33,952 nt of DNA from Pirellulales bacterium (GCA_016779265.1 JADHNY010000036.1:1-33952); one strand, 5' to 3'; positions 25,375 to 33,401 are shown, counted from the first letter of the stretch. Program-made: numbers and translations. Notes: generated by a model from the sequence alone, not told the origin.

Positions 25375-26667
25375 GTGCCCCATTCAAAACGTGTTCTGGT
25401 CGTCGGATCTGGAGGGCGAGAACACGCGATCGCCTGGAAACTCGCCTGTGACGGGGCTGAGGTCCTGATCGCTCCGGGCAATGCCGGCACAGCGTTGGTG
25501 GGTGAAAACATCCCGATCGCCGTCGATGACATCGAGGGCCTCTGCAAAGCCGCCGAGGAGCGACAGGTCGATCTGACAGTGGTTGGACCGGAGGCTCCGC
25601 TGGTCGCCGGCCTCGTCGACGCCCTCCAGAAGCGAAAACTGCGAGTCTTCGGCCCCACCGCAGACGCCGCCCGACTCGAGGGCAGCAAAGCGTTTTGCAA
25701 GAAGGTGCTCCACCGTGGTGATGTGCCCACGGCTGGCCACAAAGAGTTTCGCCGGGCCGCCGAAGCACGCGAATACATCGAGGCCCGCGAAGAAACCCCG
25801 CTGGTAGTCAAGGCTGATGGTCTGGCAGCTGGCAAGGGGGTGTTTGTCTGTTCCACCAAGGCTGAGGCGCTCGAGGCGGTGGAGTCTCTCGCCGGCGACG
25901 AACAGCCAATTCTGATCGAGGAGCGACTCGACGGCGTTGAGGTGAGCGTGATGGCCATCACCGACGGCCGCACGATCGTGACCCTGCCGCCCCTCCAAGA
26001 CCACAAGGCGGCCTATGACGGCGACGAAGGGCCCAACACCGGCGGCATGGGAGCCTACTGCCCAACGCCGTTCGTCGATGCAGCGCTGCTCGCCGAGATC
26101 GAGGAACAGATCCTCGTGCCCACGATCCATGCGATGAAACGGGGACGGACACCGTTTCAGGGTCTGCTCTACGCTGGGCTGATGCTCACGCCACAAGGAC
26201 CGAAGGTGCTCGAGTTCAACGTGCGGTTTGGCGATCCGGAATGTCAGCCCTTGATGGTGCTGCTGAAGTCGAGCCTGCTCGAACTGCTCGACGCCGCGGT
26301 GGATGGCCGCCTCGAGGACGTGGCCACACCAGAGTGGAAGGACGAAGCAGCGGTTGCCGTGGTAATGGCCGCAGAGGGCTACCCGGGAGCGTATGCTCGT
26401 GACAAGCCTATCCGAGGGCTTGAAGACGCTGCCGAGATTCCGGGGGTCGAAGTCTTCCACGCGGGCACACGCCTGGCAGATGGCGACGTCGTGACCTCGG
26501 GAGGTCGGGTGCTGGCGGTGACCGGCACGGCCCCCACACTGCCACAAGCAAAACTGCAGGCCTACACCGGTGTCCGTGAGATTCGCTGGGTGGGTGGATG
26601 GTGCCGCAAGGACATCGCCGACAAAGGCATTCGGCGGGAACGAGAACTGGCGTCGCAAGGCGACTGA
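25375..26667 (+). CDS. purD: Phosphoribosylamine-glycine ligase (GAR synthetase)
   Basis: This 430 aa ATP-grasp enzyme ligates glycine to phosphoribosylamine in purine synthesis. Visible motifs are the N-terminal VLVVGSGGREHAIAW (8-22), VVGPEAPLVAGL (69-80), LEGSKAFCKK (101-110), PLVVKADGLAAGKGVFV (142-158), LPPLQDHKAAYDGDEGPNTG and GGMGAY (204-228), and VLEFNVRFGDPE (278-289) for Mg-ATP binding. The length fits the family (420-430). The start is taken as GTG 25375, just before the Rossmann-like strand, with GAGG 12 nt upstream; readings extending to 25273 add an unrelated Arg-rich tail. It is co-directional with the next gene (12 bp gap). Confidence 0.95.
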   Translation: MPHSKRVLVVGSGGREHAIAWKLACDGAEVLIAPGNAGTALVGENIPIAVDDIEGLCKAAEERQVDLTVVGPEAPLVAGLVDALQKRKLRVFGPTADAARLEGSKAFCKKVLHRGDVPTAGHKEFRRAAEAREYIEAREETPLVVKADGLAAGKGVFVCSTKAEALEAVESLAGDEQPILIEERLDGVEVSVMAITDGRTIVTLPPLQDHKAAYDGDEGPNTGGMGAYCPTPFVDAALLAEIEEQILVPTIHAMKRGRTPFQGLLYAGLMLTPQGPKVLEFNVRFGDPECQPLMVLLKSSLLELLDAAVDGRLEDVATPEWKDEAAVAVVMAAEGYPGAYARDKPIRGLEDAAEIPGVEVFHAGTRLADGDVVTSGGRVLAVTGTAPTLPQAKLQAYTGVREIRWVGGWCRKDIADKGIRRERELASQGD

Positions 26668-26679
26668 GGTGGATCCGCA

Positions 26680-27681
26680 ATGAAACTTCGGGCGGGTATC
26701 GTCGGGCTCGGCCGCAACTGGGAGAGCCGCTACCTGCCGGCGCTGCGGACGCTTGCTGACCGCTTTGAGGTGCGTGGCATCTGCGAACAGGTAGCCCATC
26801 GGGCGGAACGTGCCGCTCGCGAACTCGGCGCCATTGCTGTTGACGGCTACCGGGCTTTGGCCGCTCGCGATGACATCGATGTGATCCTCTGCCTCTCCGA
26901 TCAGTGGTATGGCGTGACGCCGATCCTTGCGGCGTGCGACTACGGCAAAGCGGTCTACTCCGCGATCTCGTTTCCTCTTGATGCCAGCGAGGCTGCCCTG
27001 CTGCGGCAGCGTGTTGATGAATCTGGCATCGCCTTCATGGCTGAGCTTCCCCGTCGGCATGCGCCAGCGACACTTCGCCTAAAGGAGCTGATTGCCACTC
27101 GTCTGGGAACACCACGGATGCTGTTCTGTCATCGTCGTGCGGTCGTCGAACCGCCCACAGCGACGCGACGCGACCAGGCAACCGAGTCACGCGACCTGAT
27201 GGAACTAGTCGATTGGTGTGGTTACGTTGCGGGCACGCCTCCCACCAGCGTGGTGGCCGTTCGGCATGCTGACGCCGAAGCTGAGGGGCTCGATGACTAC
27301 CAGATGATGAGCCTCGACTACTCCGCCGGAGGCACCACAGGCACAGGCTGCCTCGCCCAGATCAGCTGCGGCTACTACATGCCACAGCAGTGGGAAGAAG
27401 CGGTGACGTTTCGGCCGCCAGCTGCCCTTCAGGTCGCCTGCGAGAACGGGATTGCCTTCATCGACCTTCCCACGTCGCTGGTCTGGTTTGACACAGCAGG
27501 CCGACACATGGAGTCCCTCGAGAGCGATCGACCCGTCGGCGAAATGATGCTGGCTCAGTTCCACCGCATGGTGACCAGCCTCGTCCGCCACGTGAGTGGC
27601 CTCGACGACACCTTGTTTGCGATGAAGGTGGTGTCAGCGGCCAGCATCAGCCAGCGGAAAGGCCGTCGCATGCCACTTTGA
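26680..27681 (+). CDS. Gfo/Idh/MocA-fold protein, atypical active site
   Basis: This 333 aa protein starts with a Rossmann fold GIVGLGRNWESRYLPALRTL (6-25), then RGICEQVAHRAERAARELG (33-50) and DDIDVILCLSDQWYG (64-78), the pattern of the Gfo/Idh/MocA oxidoreductases. The normally invariant E-K-P after the third strand reads ISFPLD (96-101), and the catalytic D-x-G-x-H-x2-D helix reads ESRDLMELVDWCGYVAG (169-185), so the usual Lys and His are missing. The substrate is unknown and dehydrogenase activity is doubtful. GAGG lies 10 nt before the ATG, which is 12 bp after purD, so the two genes are co-transcribed. Confidence 0.8.
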   Translation: MKLRAGIVGLGRNWESRYLPALRTLADRFEVRGICEQVAHRAERAARELGAIAVDGYRALAARDDIDVILCLSDQWYGVTPILAACDYGKAVYSAISFPLDASEAALLRQRVDESGIAFMAELPRRHAPATLRLKELIATRLGTPRMLFCHRRAVVEPPTATRRDQATESRDLMELVDWCGYVAGTPPTSVVAVRHADAEAEGLDDYQMMSLDYSAGGTTGTGCLAQISCGYYMPQQWEEAVTFRPPAALQVACENGIAFIDLPTSLVWFDTAGRHMESLESDRPVGEMMLAQFHRMVTSLVRHVSGLDDTLFAMKVVSAASISQRKGRRMPL

Positions 27682-27692
27682 GCCAAGCGGTT

Positions 27693-27727
27693 CCTTGAGG
27701 AGCCTCCTCTACGGAGGCCCCTCAAGG
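27693..27727. terminator. Strong hairpin between convergent genes
   Basis: Arms 27693-27707 and 27713-27727 pair over 15 positions with one mismatch (A27701-C27719) and a 5 nt loop. It begins 11 bp after the stop of the Gfo/Idh/MocA gene and faces the convergent leuB-like gene. No clear T-run follows on either strand, so it may be a bidirectional terminator or an mRNA 3'-end stabiliser. A smaller hairpin (CACGT-GGCA-ACGTG) follows at 27737-27750. Confidence 0.75.
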
Positions 27728-27814
27728 CGTTGTCTTCACGTGGCAACGTGCGCGGCAGGCCATCTCAGCGTGGGAGCCCATACAGCCCGTGCATGCCAGA
27801 GATCCCAAGGCATC

Positions 27815-28894
27815 TCAGGAGGAGGCGAGGGCTTCCACGACCAGGTCGCCAACGGCAGCCGTGCCATGCCCCATGCGGCCGGCAGCCTGACTCGTCATCT
27901 TCGTGCCGGTGACATGCGCCACGGCCTTTTCAATGCGGCCGCCGGCAGCAGGCTCACCAGAGTGCTCCAGCAGCATGGCCATGGCGTTGATGGCGGCGAT
28001 CGGGTTGATCTGGTCAGTGCCCGTGTACTTCGGAGCGCTGCCGCCCATCGGCTCAAACATGCTCACGCCACCTGCATCAGGGTTGAGGTTGCCACCAGCA
28101 GCCACCCCCATACCACCCTGCAGGATGCCCGCAAGATCGGTGATGATGTCTCCAAACATGTTGGTGGTCACGATCACGTCATAGAAGTCGGGGTTCTTCA
28201 CCATCCACATGCAGCAGGCATCGACGTGGTTGTAGTCGGTATTCACGTCAGGATAGTCCTTGGCAACCTCCTGGAACGTCCGCCACCAGAGATCGTGTCC
28301 GAAGGTCAGCACGTTGGTCTTGGCGACAAGCGTGAGCGTCTTCTTGGGGCTATTCCGCTTGCGGGTGTACTCGAAGGCCCAGCGGATGCAGCGTTCGCAG
28401 CCCTTGCGGGTGTAGATCGCCTGTTGGACAGCCACCTCGTCTGGCGTGTCCTTCTTTAGGTAGCCGCCAACGCCGCAGTAGAGGTCCTCGGTGTTTTCAC
28501 GAACGACCACAAAATCGATGTCGTCTGGGCCACGGCCAGCCAAAGGTGTTTCCACGCCGGGGAGCAGCTTCACGGGCCGCAGGTTGATGTACTGGTCAAG
28601 CTGGAATCGCAGTTGCAGCAGCAGGCCCTTCTCCAGCACACCGGGAGGCACATCTGGGTGGCCAATCGCCCCCAGGAACACCGCCTGCTTGGTCCGCAGC
28701 AGATCGAGGCCACCTTCGGGAATCAGCTCCCCTGTCCGGAGATACCGATCACCGCCCCAGTCGAGCTCCTCGATCTCGTAGGTGAAGCCCTCAAGCTTCG
28801 AGACAGCCTCAAGAACCTTGACCGCCTCACGTGTCACTTCCGGGCCAGTGCCGTCTCCAGGAATGGTGGCAAGAACAAGGTGACGGTCAGCCAT
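27815..28894 (-). CDS. leuB: 3-isopropylmalate dehydrogenase-like beta-decarboxylating dehydrogenase
   Basis: This 359 aa protein belongs to the isocitrate/isopropylmalate/tartrate dehydrogenase family. Seen are IPGDGTGPEV (11-20), GAIGHPDVPPGVLEKGLLL (75-93), LRFQLDQYINLRPVKLLPG (95-113), VVRENTEDLYCG with Y139 (130-141), VAKTNVL with K192 (190-196), NMFGDIITD with D249 and D253 (245-253) for Mg, and EPMGGSAPKYTGTDQINP (281-298) for NAD. The GVLEKGLLLxLRFxLD segment is close to LeuB of actinobacteria, and DmlA/TtuC malate/tartrate enzymes share much of it, so the substrate is not settled. ATG 28894 has AGGA 7 nt upstream. Convergent with the purD unit. Confidence 0.85.
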   Translation of the reverse strand: MADRHLVLATIPGDGTGPEVTREAVKVLEAVSKLEGFTYEIEELDWGGDRYLRTGELIPEGGLDLLRTKQAVFLGAIGHPDVPPGVLEKGLLLQLRFQLDQYINLRPVKLLPGVETPLAGRGPDDIDFVVVRENTEDLYCGVGGYLKKDTPDEVAVQQAIYTRKGCERCIRWAFEYTRKRNSPKKTLTLVAKTNVLTFGHDLWWRTFQEVAKDYPDVNTDYNHVDACCMWMVKNPDFYDVIVTTNMFGDIITDLAGILQGGMGVAAGGNLNPDAGGVSMFEPMGGSAPKYTGTDQINPIAAINAMAMLLEHSGEPAAGGRIEKAVAHVTGTKMTSQAAGRMGHGTAAVGDLVVEALASS

Positions 28895-28967
28895 GGAAGG
28901 GTCCTTTTCAGAAGCGGGTGAGGGGTAACGAGGGGCGTTACGGACGAGCACAGAGCATCGCATCTCT

Positions 28968-28981
28968 TTGCGTCAACGCAA
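28968..28981. promoter_or_regulatory. Palindrome TTGCGT-N2-ACGCAA upstream of leuB-like gene
   Basis: Perfect 6 bp arms with a 2 nt spacer, 74-87 bp upstream of the start. On the minus strand it contains TTGACG, so it may overlap a -35 element and act as an operator. No matching -10 box is convincing. Confidence 0.35.
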
Positions 28982-29307
28982 CAAAGGACCGCCTACTCAG
29001 GCATATTCCTGCCTGCATGCAGCCATGCCGTGCCACGCAGAGTCTCCCGCGATGCCTCACCCGGCTGCTGGCCTCAAAACCTTCAACCGGTCGGTGAGAA
29101 AGCCGCCTACGACAGCCACACCGGCCTCAACGAATGTGCCGTTCACAGTTCTGCACCGCATGCCCAAACCTGCATAGCAGCCCAGAACCGAAAACGCTGA
29201 CCAGCCTGGTCGAACGCCCCACAGGCCCAATCAGCGAAGGCCCATTCAGCGAAAGCACGTCCAGCTCTTCAAAGGCGGGCCTCACACACGAGCCCACTGC
29301 AGGGCAG
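28982..29307. other. Intergenic stretch, no gene recognised
   Basis: The 326 bp between the Cys-pair protein and the leuB-like gene hold no supported gene. A perfect inverted repeat GACCAG-C-CTGGTC lies at 29199-29211 and a direct repeat TCAGCGAA occurs at about 29234 and 29251. Their role is unknown. Confidence 0.4.
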
Positions 29308-29619
29308 CTAGTTGTTGCTGAAGTTGAAGGTTTTTGACTGCTTTGCACCGAGCGGGTTCTTCAGGAACGCGCGACGGCACTCGTCGCAGAGATCGAAGCG
29401 AAGCGTGCGAGCCACATCGTCTTCGAGCATCTCAAGATCCTGCTCGTCGATTCGCTGGAGCAGTTCCTGCACATCATCAAGATGATCGAAGTCATCTCCT
29501 TCGATGCAGCCATCGGCGCTGTCGTTGACCGCCTGGAAGACATCAATCTTCACAACGTGTCGAGCTTCGCAGCAATGGTCGATAGGCCGCTTACACATGT
29601 CGCAGGAGTAGTGAAGCAT
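29308..29619 (-). CDS. Small Cys-pair (zinc-ribbon-like) protein, unknown function
   Basis: This protein of 103 aa starts MLHYSCDMCKRPIDH and ends with FDLCDECRRAFLKNP. The two CxxC knuckles (6-9 and about 84-87) could bind one zinc ion; more Cys lie in DHCCEARHVV. Between them is an acidic helical stretch (DDFDHLDDVQELLQRIDEQD). ATG 29619 has GGAG 6 nt upstream; readings further upstream lack a ribosome site. I do not recognise a named family. A weak promoter pair (TTGCAC, 17 nt, CACAAT, 29700-29728) lies upstream on the minus strand. Confidence 0.75.
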   Translation of the reverse strand: MLHYSCDMCKRPIDHCCEARHVVKIDVFQAVNDSADGCIEGDDFDHLDDVQELLQRIDEQDLEMLEDDVARTLRFDLCDECRRAFLKNPLGAKQSKTFNFSNN

Positions 29620-29756
29620 GAGTGGCTCCGCAGAAGACAAGAACGACGAACGACCCATGACGATTCCGGGCATCACGGGAGCAGCCGTCGCATGAACCGA
29701 TTGTGACGCCGGTGTGAGGAACGTGCAATCCGCGGGACGCTCTCGTGAACATGTGT

Positions 29757-29786
29757 TTGGCATGATCGATCCGAGCCCCGTAGACT
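29757..29786 (+). promoter_or_regulatory. Candidate sigma-70 promoter of the HNH gene
   Basis: TTGGCA (29757-29762, five of six bases) and TAGACT (29781-29786, four of six) are separated by 18 nt. Transcription would begin near 29793, about 42 nt before the ATG. Confidence 0.5.
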
Positions 29787-29834
29787 CTTAGGACGGATTG
29801 AGTTCTGCCACGAGAAGACCCAGAGGATCGCGCA

Positions 29835-30566
29835 ATGCCTGCGGCCGCCGCGACGCTCGGAAACTCGCTGCACGCCAGCCCGCTTCGCGACGGGGCGAGG
29901 ACACACTCAGTGCTTGAACTGAGTGTGCTCGTCCTGAATCGTTCTTTCGTGGCAGTGCACGTCGTCAACGTGCGGCGGGCGATCAGCCTGCTGTTTCGAC
30001 AACTGGCAGAAGTCGTGCATGTGGAACAGGGCCAGTATGCGTCGTATTCGCTGGAAAACTGGCGAGAACTGTCGCAGCTTCAGGCGGAACTGCGGGCCCA
30101 CGAGCTCGCCCACGGAAAGGCCGACGACCACGTCCTCCAAGACTGGGTGAGAGCGATTGGCTACGAGCTTCAGGCTCCCCGGGTCATCCGCCTGACGAAC
30201 TGCGACCGCATGCCTCGCCAAGGGCTGCGGTTCAATCGCCGCAATGTGTTTGCCCGCGATGGCAACCGCTGCCAGTACTGTGGCGAACGCTTCCCACTGA
30301 GCGAACTGTCACTCGATCACGTGGTGCCCCGCAGTCGCGGCGGCACCGCAACCTGGGAGAACATCGTCTGCGCCTGCGTGGCCTGCAATGTCCGCAAGGG
30401 TGGACGCACACCGCAGGAAGCACGCATGGACCTCATCCGTCAGCCCGTGCGACCCAAGCGAAGCCCGCTTCTCGCCCTCAAGCTTGGAAACCCGAGGTAC
30501 GAGAGCTGGAAAAACTTTGTTGACCGTGCCTACTGGCTCGTCGATCTCAGCGAGCAGGTCAGCTAA
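29835..30566 (+). CDS. HNH endonuclease
   Basis: This 243 aa protein has the N-terminal VLVLNRSFVAVHVVNVRRAI segment (31-50) typical of a widespread bacterial HNH family, followed by the nuclease core NVFARDGNRCQYCGERF (137-153), ELSLDHVVPRSRGG (157-170), TWENIVCACVACNVRKGGR (173-191). D161-H162, N176 and N185 give the H-N-H signature; C146, C149, C181 and C184 form the structural zinc site. AGAGGA lies about 9 nt before the ATG. Host function of these stand-alone enzymes is unknown; no mobile-element genes flank it. It is convergent with fdxA. Confidence 0.9.
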   Translation: MPAAAATLGNSLHASPLRDGARTHSVLELSVLVLNRSFVAVHVVNVRRAISLLFRQLAEVVHVEQGQYASYSLENWRELSQLQAELRAHELAHGKADDHVLQDWVRAIGYELQAPRVIRLTNCDRMPRQGLRFNRRNVFARDGNRCQYCGERFPLSELSLDHVVPRSRGGTATWENIVCACVACNVRKGGRTPQEARMDLIRQPVRPKRSPLLALKLGNPRYESWKNFVDRAYWLVDLSEQVS

Positions 30567-30601
30567 AGCGACGCCAAACGAGCAAACCCCTGCTCACAAT
30601 G

Positions 30602-30655
30602 CCTTCGGCGTACCACGGGCCTTCGGCGTACCACGGGCCTTCGGCGTACCACGGA
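30602..30655. repeat. Three tandem 18 bp repeats
   Basis: The unit CCTTCGGCGTACCACGGG occurs at 30602-30619, 30620-30637 and 30638-30655 (last base A). The copies are otherwise identical and directly adjacent without spacers, so they are a young tandem repeat, not CRISPR. They lie 36 bp after the HNH stop. In one plus frame they read PSAYHG, in a minus frame RGTPKA, but neither frame has gene-like support. Confidence 0.9.
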
Positions 30656-30899
30656 CCGCCGAAGACACGCCGCGAGAGGAGAAAATCGATGAAGAACAAG
30701 GGAAATCCGCACAAGCGATCTCCGCATTCCCACTTTTTCGCAGGTTCGTCCGTGAAGATGAAGGTCCTGGCTGTCCCGAATGCCCAGCCACGCTGAACAC
30801 TCAGACAACTTGAATCCCCGCCCCCCAGACGCCTCCTGCCTCCATCGTACAGACGGGTAGACAGCCGACGTTGTCAGGCAGGACGGATCTTAAGCTCGC

Positions 30900-30954
30900 T
30901 TCTCAAGCCTGCTGAGAAACAGCCCGCTCGCACGCAGGCCGTTCTCTGGCGGCC
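30900..30954 (-). terminator. Two hairpins downstream of fdxA, possible terminator
   Basis: GGCCG (30937-30941) and CGGCC (30950-30954) form a 5 bp stem starting 7 bp after the fdxA stop. TTCTCA (30900-30905) and TGAGAA (30913-30918) form a second 6 bp stem. No T-run follows either. The remaining part of 30656-30899 holds no gene that I can support. Confidence 0.35.
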
Positions 30955-30960
30955 AGCTCG

Positions 30961-31233
30961 CTAGCAGAGCGGGTCCTTCTTCTCGGTGATCACCGAGCAC
31001 TCGGGAGCCATTTCTGCGTTGAGAGCGGTGAAGTCTTTCCACTCTTCGGGAAGATTGTCTTCATGGAAGACAGCTTCGACGGGGCACTCGGGCACGCAGG
31101 CCTCGCAGTCAATGCACTCGTCAGGATGGATGTAGACCATCTGCTCGCCCTCGTAGAAGCACTCCACGGGGCACACCACCACACAATCGGTGTACTTACA
31201 AGCGAAGCAAGGTTCGGCGACGACGTGCGTCAT
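30961..31233 (-). CDS. fdxA: 7Fe ferredoxin (3Fe-4S plus 4Fe-4S)
   Basis: This 90 aa cytoplasmic electron carrier matches the Azotobacter FdI/FdxA type. Cys positions are 9, 12, 17, 21, 25, 40, 43, 46, 50, 79 and 90. By comparison C9, C17 and C50 hold the 3Fe-4S cluster, and C21, C40, C43 and C46 the 4Fe-4S cluster. The segments [36 protein letters not shown] and [10 protein letters not shown] fit. The last residues add two more Cys. AAGGAG lies 10 nt before ATG 31233. A near-consensus promoter precedes it (31275-31303), so it is transcribed alone. Partner enzymes are not visible here. Confidence 0.93.
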   Translation of the reverse strand: MTHVVAEPCFACKYTDCVVVCPVECFYEGEQMVYIHPDECIDCEACVPECPVEAVFHEDNLPEEWKDFTALNAEMAPECSVITEKKDPLC

Positions 31234-31274
31234 GTCTCGGTCTCTCCTTCGGAATATCGCACAAACTCTGCAGG

Positions 31275-31303
31275 ATCCTAGGGAGGTGGCACGGCGGTGT
31301 CAA
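31275..31303 (-). promoter_or_regulatory. Sigma-70 promoter of fdxA
   Basis: On the minus strand TTGACA (31298-31303) is followed after exactly 17 nt by TAGGAT (31275-31280). Transcription would start near 31268, giving a leader of about 35 nt. This is the best-formed promoter in the window. Confidence 0.7.
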
Positions 31304-31370
31304 CGAGTTCCAAGACTGCCACAGCCGCTTCCGAAAAGGGCTGCAAAGTCCGCAAAACTGCCGCCGCGAG

Positions 31371-31403
31371 CCTCCTCCGCCCCACAACTGGCGTTGGAGG
31401 AGG
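31371..31403. other. Inverted repeat between fdxA and the sigma-factor gene
   Basis: CCTCCTCC (31371-31378) and GGAGGAGG (31396-31403) form perfect 8 bp arms, with an inner GCC/GGC pairing. It lies between the divergent fdxA promoter and the sigma-factor gene, and could be an operator or an RNA hairpin. Confidence 0.4.
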
Positions 31404-31516
31404 AAGATCTGCTCTCGTAGACTTCTGTTATCGGTTGGGGTGCCTCCGGAACTCCATTCTGCGGTGCCGAGGTGCGGCCTGGAACGTTTTACCTGCCCGG
31501 ATCCTTCGGTGATCTC

Positions 31517-32164
31517 GTGAGTCACAACCCTTCACCGCCGCACATTTCGGCCGAGCAACGGGCTGTCGCAGACCGGCAGCTGGTGGAGGCCTGCCTCGCT
31601 GCAGGCACTGACAGCCAGGGCTGGGACGCGTTTGTTCGGCAGTTTTCTGGGCTCGTGGCACATGTGGTCGCCCGCACAGGCGAACGCCTGCAGCTGTCGC
31701 TGGCCGAAGCCGACCGCGATGATCTCGTGGCGGACGTTTTTTTCGAGGTGCTGCGGAACGATGCGGCCGTACTCAAAGGCTTTGCCGGGCGTTCGAGCCT
31801 GGCGGCCTATTTGACGGTGATCGCCCGCCGAGTGGCGGGAAAGCGGCTCCGCGAAAGACGTCGCGACCCACGCGACACGGGCTTGGGGGCAACGCCATCG
31901 GTCGACCTGCTCTCCGACCAAACGCCCACCATCTCCGGCAGCAGCGTCGACCGAAATCAGGTCGACCGGAATCGCATTGACGACCGCGACCAGGTGGCCG
32001 CTTTGCTGGAGAGCCTTGATGCCGACGAGGCGAAGATCGTGCGAATGTTCCACATTGAGGAACGCAGTTACGGTGAGATCAGTCGACTTCTCGGCGTGCC
32101 GCTCGGTTCAGTCGGCCCTGTCCTGTCACGAGCACGTGCCAAACTCCGGCGCCAGGCCGGTTAA
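31517..32164 (+). CDS. ECF-type RNA polymerase sigma factor
   Basis: This protein of about 215 aa has a sigma-2 region (WDAFVRQFSGLVAHVVAR, then ADRDDLVADVFFEVL and RSSLAAYLTVIARRVAGKRL) and a sigma-4 region at the C-terminus (LLESLDADEAKIVRMFHIEE, RSYGEISRLLGVPLGSVGPV, LSRARAKLRR), with no sigma-3 between them. This is the layout of extracytoplasmic-function sigma factors. The linker contains VDRNQVDRNRIDDRDQV. No anti-sigma gene is adjacent on this strand. The start is uncertain: GTG 31517 is chosen because it follows a GGTGA and begins the conserved part; an in-frame start at 31472 adds 15 residues. The gene is divergent from fdxA. Confidence 0.85.
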   Translation: MSHNPSPPHISAEQRAVADRQLVEACLAAGTDSQGWDAFVRQFSGLVAHVVARTGERLQLSLAEADRDDLVADVFFEVLRNDAAVLKGFAGRSSLAAYLTVIARRVAGKRLRERRRDPRDTGLGATPSVDLLSDQTPTISGSSVDRNQVDRNRIDDRDQVAALLESLDADEAKIVRMFHIEERSYGEISRLLGVPLGSVGPVLSRARAKLRRQAG

Positions 32165-32202
32165 GGCCACGCCCCTGAGGTGACCTCCGTCTGGCCCGAA
32201 GA

Positions 32203-32225
32203 CACCTGCGGCCTGACGACAGGTG
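32203..32225. terminator. Weak hairpin after the sigma-factor gene
   Basis: CACCTG (32203-32208) and CAGGTG (32220-32225) form 6 bp arms with an 11 nt loop, 39 bp after the stop, between convergent genes. There is no T-run. The remainder of 32165-32368 holds no recognised gene. Confidence 0.35.
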
Positions 32226-32353
32226 CGGCCCAATGACACCCGATCTGTGTAGTGAAACCTGCCCAGCACAGGACAACACATGCGGGCTTTTCAGCGTCAG
32301 CCTTTTCAGTGCCGGCACCACGCGTGCGGCGGTCGCTCGCAACACACCTGTTC

Positions 32354-32387
32354 GTAGCTAGGCACGGCTTAGTAGCTAGGCACGGCT
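32354..32387. repeat. 16 bp direct repeat spanning a stop codon
   Basis: GTAGCTAGGCACGGCT occurs at 32354-32369 and 32372-32387, two bases apart. The second copy encodes the last residues AVPSY of the minus-strand gene and the first lies just beyond its stop (TAA, 32369-32371). Confidence 0.8.
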
Positions 32388-33400
32388 CTCACCGGAGGCG
32401 GCATGCCCTGCCCTCCTTCGGCAACACCCGGCGGGCCAATGACCACCGAGGGATCCGCCAGGTCAACCGGCTCGTACCCTTCGTAGGCGGGCATCTGCCA
32501 GAGCAGGCCCGGATCACCTGAGGGCGTGTTTGTCGAGAGACTGGCGATATCGAGAGTGAAGTCGATGCCTGAGGCAGGCCACGAGACCTCCACGCTGCGA
32601 GGCAAGGCTGCCCCACTGTTCTGGTCGACCCGGTGTTTGCTGGTGCGAACACTGGCGAGTCGCTCCCCTGTCGGGCTGAAGAGATGCTGCTCCAAGACGA
32701 GCCCCGTCGTGCCATCGAGCAGGGTAGACCGCATCAGGTCTCCCTCAGGCGATGCGATCCGGCTGCGGATCTCGATCCGGCCATCGGCCATGGGAAAGGG
32801 GCCTTCGTGCCGATCATCAGGCCGAAAGGAGACCAGCCCGAGCAGCTCGGGCATCCAGTCAGCCTTCAGTGGGAGCAGGCGACGGGCAGACGACTCGGTG
32901 TACTGGTCGTGTCGGCAAAACAGCAGCACCGGAGGCTCATGCCGCCGGATCCAGAGCCAGAACAGTTCATCGTTACTGCCGATGTCGAGTTCGCTGCCAG
33001 TCACCGCGGTCTGGGCACGCAGCCGGAAGCGACGTGGCGGCTCGCAGGCAACCTGGGCGGAGAGTTTGGGAACACCTGGCACGCTAAGGGTGGCCTGTGG
33101 TGCCATGTAGGTCCGCACGCGGCTGGTGTTGTCGTGCACCACCTGGATGATCTGCTCGAGCGTGGGGTTCGCCGGCAGCGTCCGCGGCAGCGGCAGGGTG
33201 CCGTACTGGTAGCCCTTGAGAAACTGTGGACATGAGGCGCCGCTGGTGGCGATCGCCATCACCAGTGTGGCCAGCAACAGACCCGTCGACCATGGCCGTG
33301 CCGGGGTCGCCAGTGGCCTCGATCCCCACGCTTTTTGGCTGTGAACCGGGTTGGCTCGCATCCCTCGTTTCCAGAGGAAATGGTTTCGGCGTCGCCACAT
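32369..33400 (-). CDS. LolA-like exported protein, unknown function
   Basis: This protein of about 343 aa has a basic N-terminus (MWRRRNHFLWKRG), a hydrophobic segment (39-53, STGLLLATLVMAIATSG) followed by a Cys at 57 that is only a weak lipobox, and then a LolA/LppX-like beta domain: TLEQIIQVVHDNTSRVRTY, ATLSVPGVPKL, CEPPRRFRLRAQT, LDIGSNDELFWLWI. Such proteins bind lipids or lipoproteins. The C-terminus is Pro/Gly-rich. ATG 33400 lies directly after the stop of the preceding gene, with GGAGG 9 nt upstream, so the two form one unit. Family assignment is by pattern and planctomycete precedent; the role is not known. Confidence 0.75.
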   Translation of the reverse strand: MWRRRNHFLWKRGMRANPVHSQKAWGSRPLATPARPWSTGLLLATLVMAIATSGASCPQFLKGYQYGTLPLPRTLPANPTLEQIIQVVHDNTSRVRTYMAPQATLSVPGVPKLSAQVACEPPRRFRLRAQTAVTGSELDIGSNDELFWLWIRRHEPPVLLFCRHDQYTESSARRLLPLKADWMPELLGLVSFRPDDRHEGPFPMADGRIEIRSRIASPEGDLMRSTLLDGTTGLVLEQHLFSPTGERLASVRTSKHRVDQNSGAALPRSVEVSWPASGIDFTLDIASLSTNTPSGDPGLLWQMPAYEGYEPVDLADPSVVIGPPGVAEGGQGMPPPVRAVPSY

Positions 33401-33401
33401 G

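Noticed and set aside
24830..25768. Open frame of 312 codons on the minus strand over the purD start and the intergenic region
   Set aside because: Arg/Pro-rich shadow of purD without domains or ribosome site; it also crosses the predicted operator and promoter.
25384..27060. Long open frame of 558 codons on the minus strand opposite purD and the next gene
   Set aside because: It is antisense to two clear genes; GC-rich codon use opens the opposite frame and no domain is recognisable.
30602..30655. Possible CRISPR array
   Set aside because: The 18 bp units are adjacent without spacers, only three exist, and no cas genes are near.
30599..30796. Possible short plus-strand gene starting in the 18 bp repeats
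   Set aside because: The reading is repeat-derived (PSAYHG three times) and then basic and random-looking; no ribosome site.
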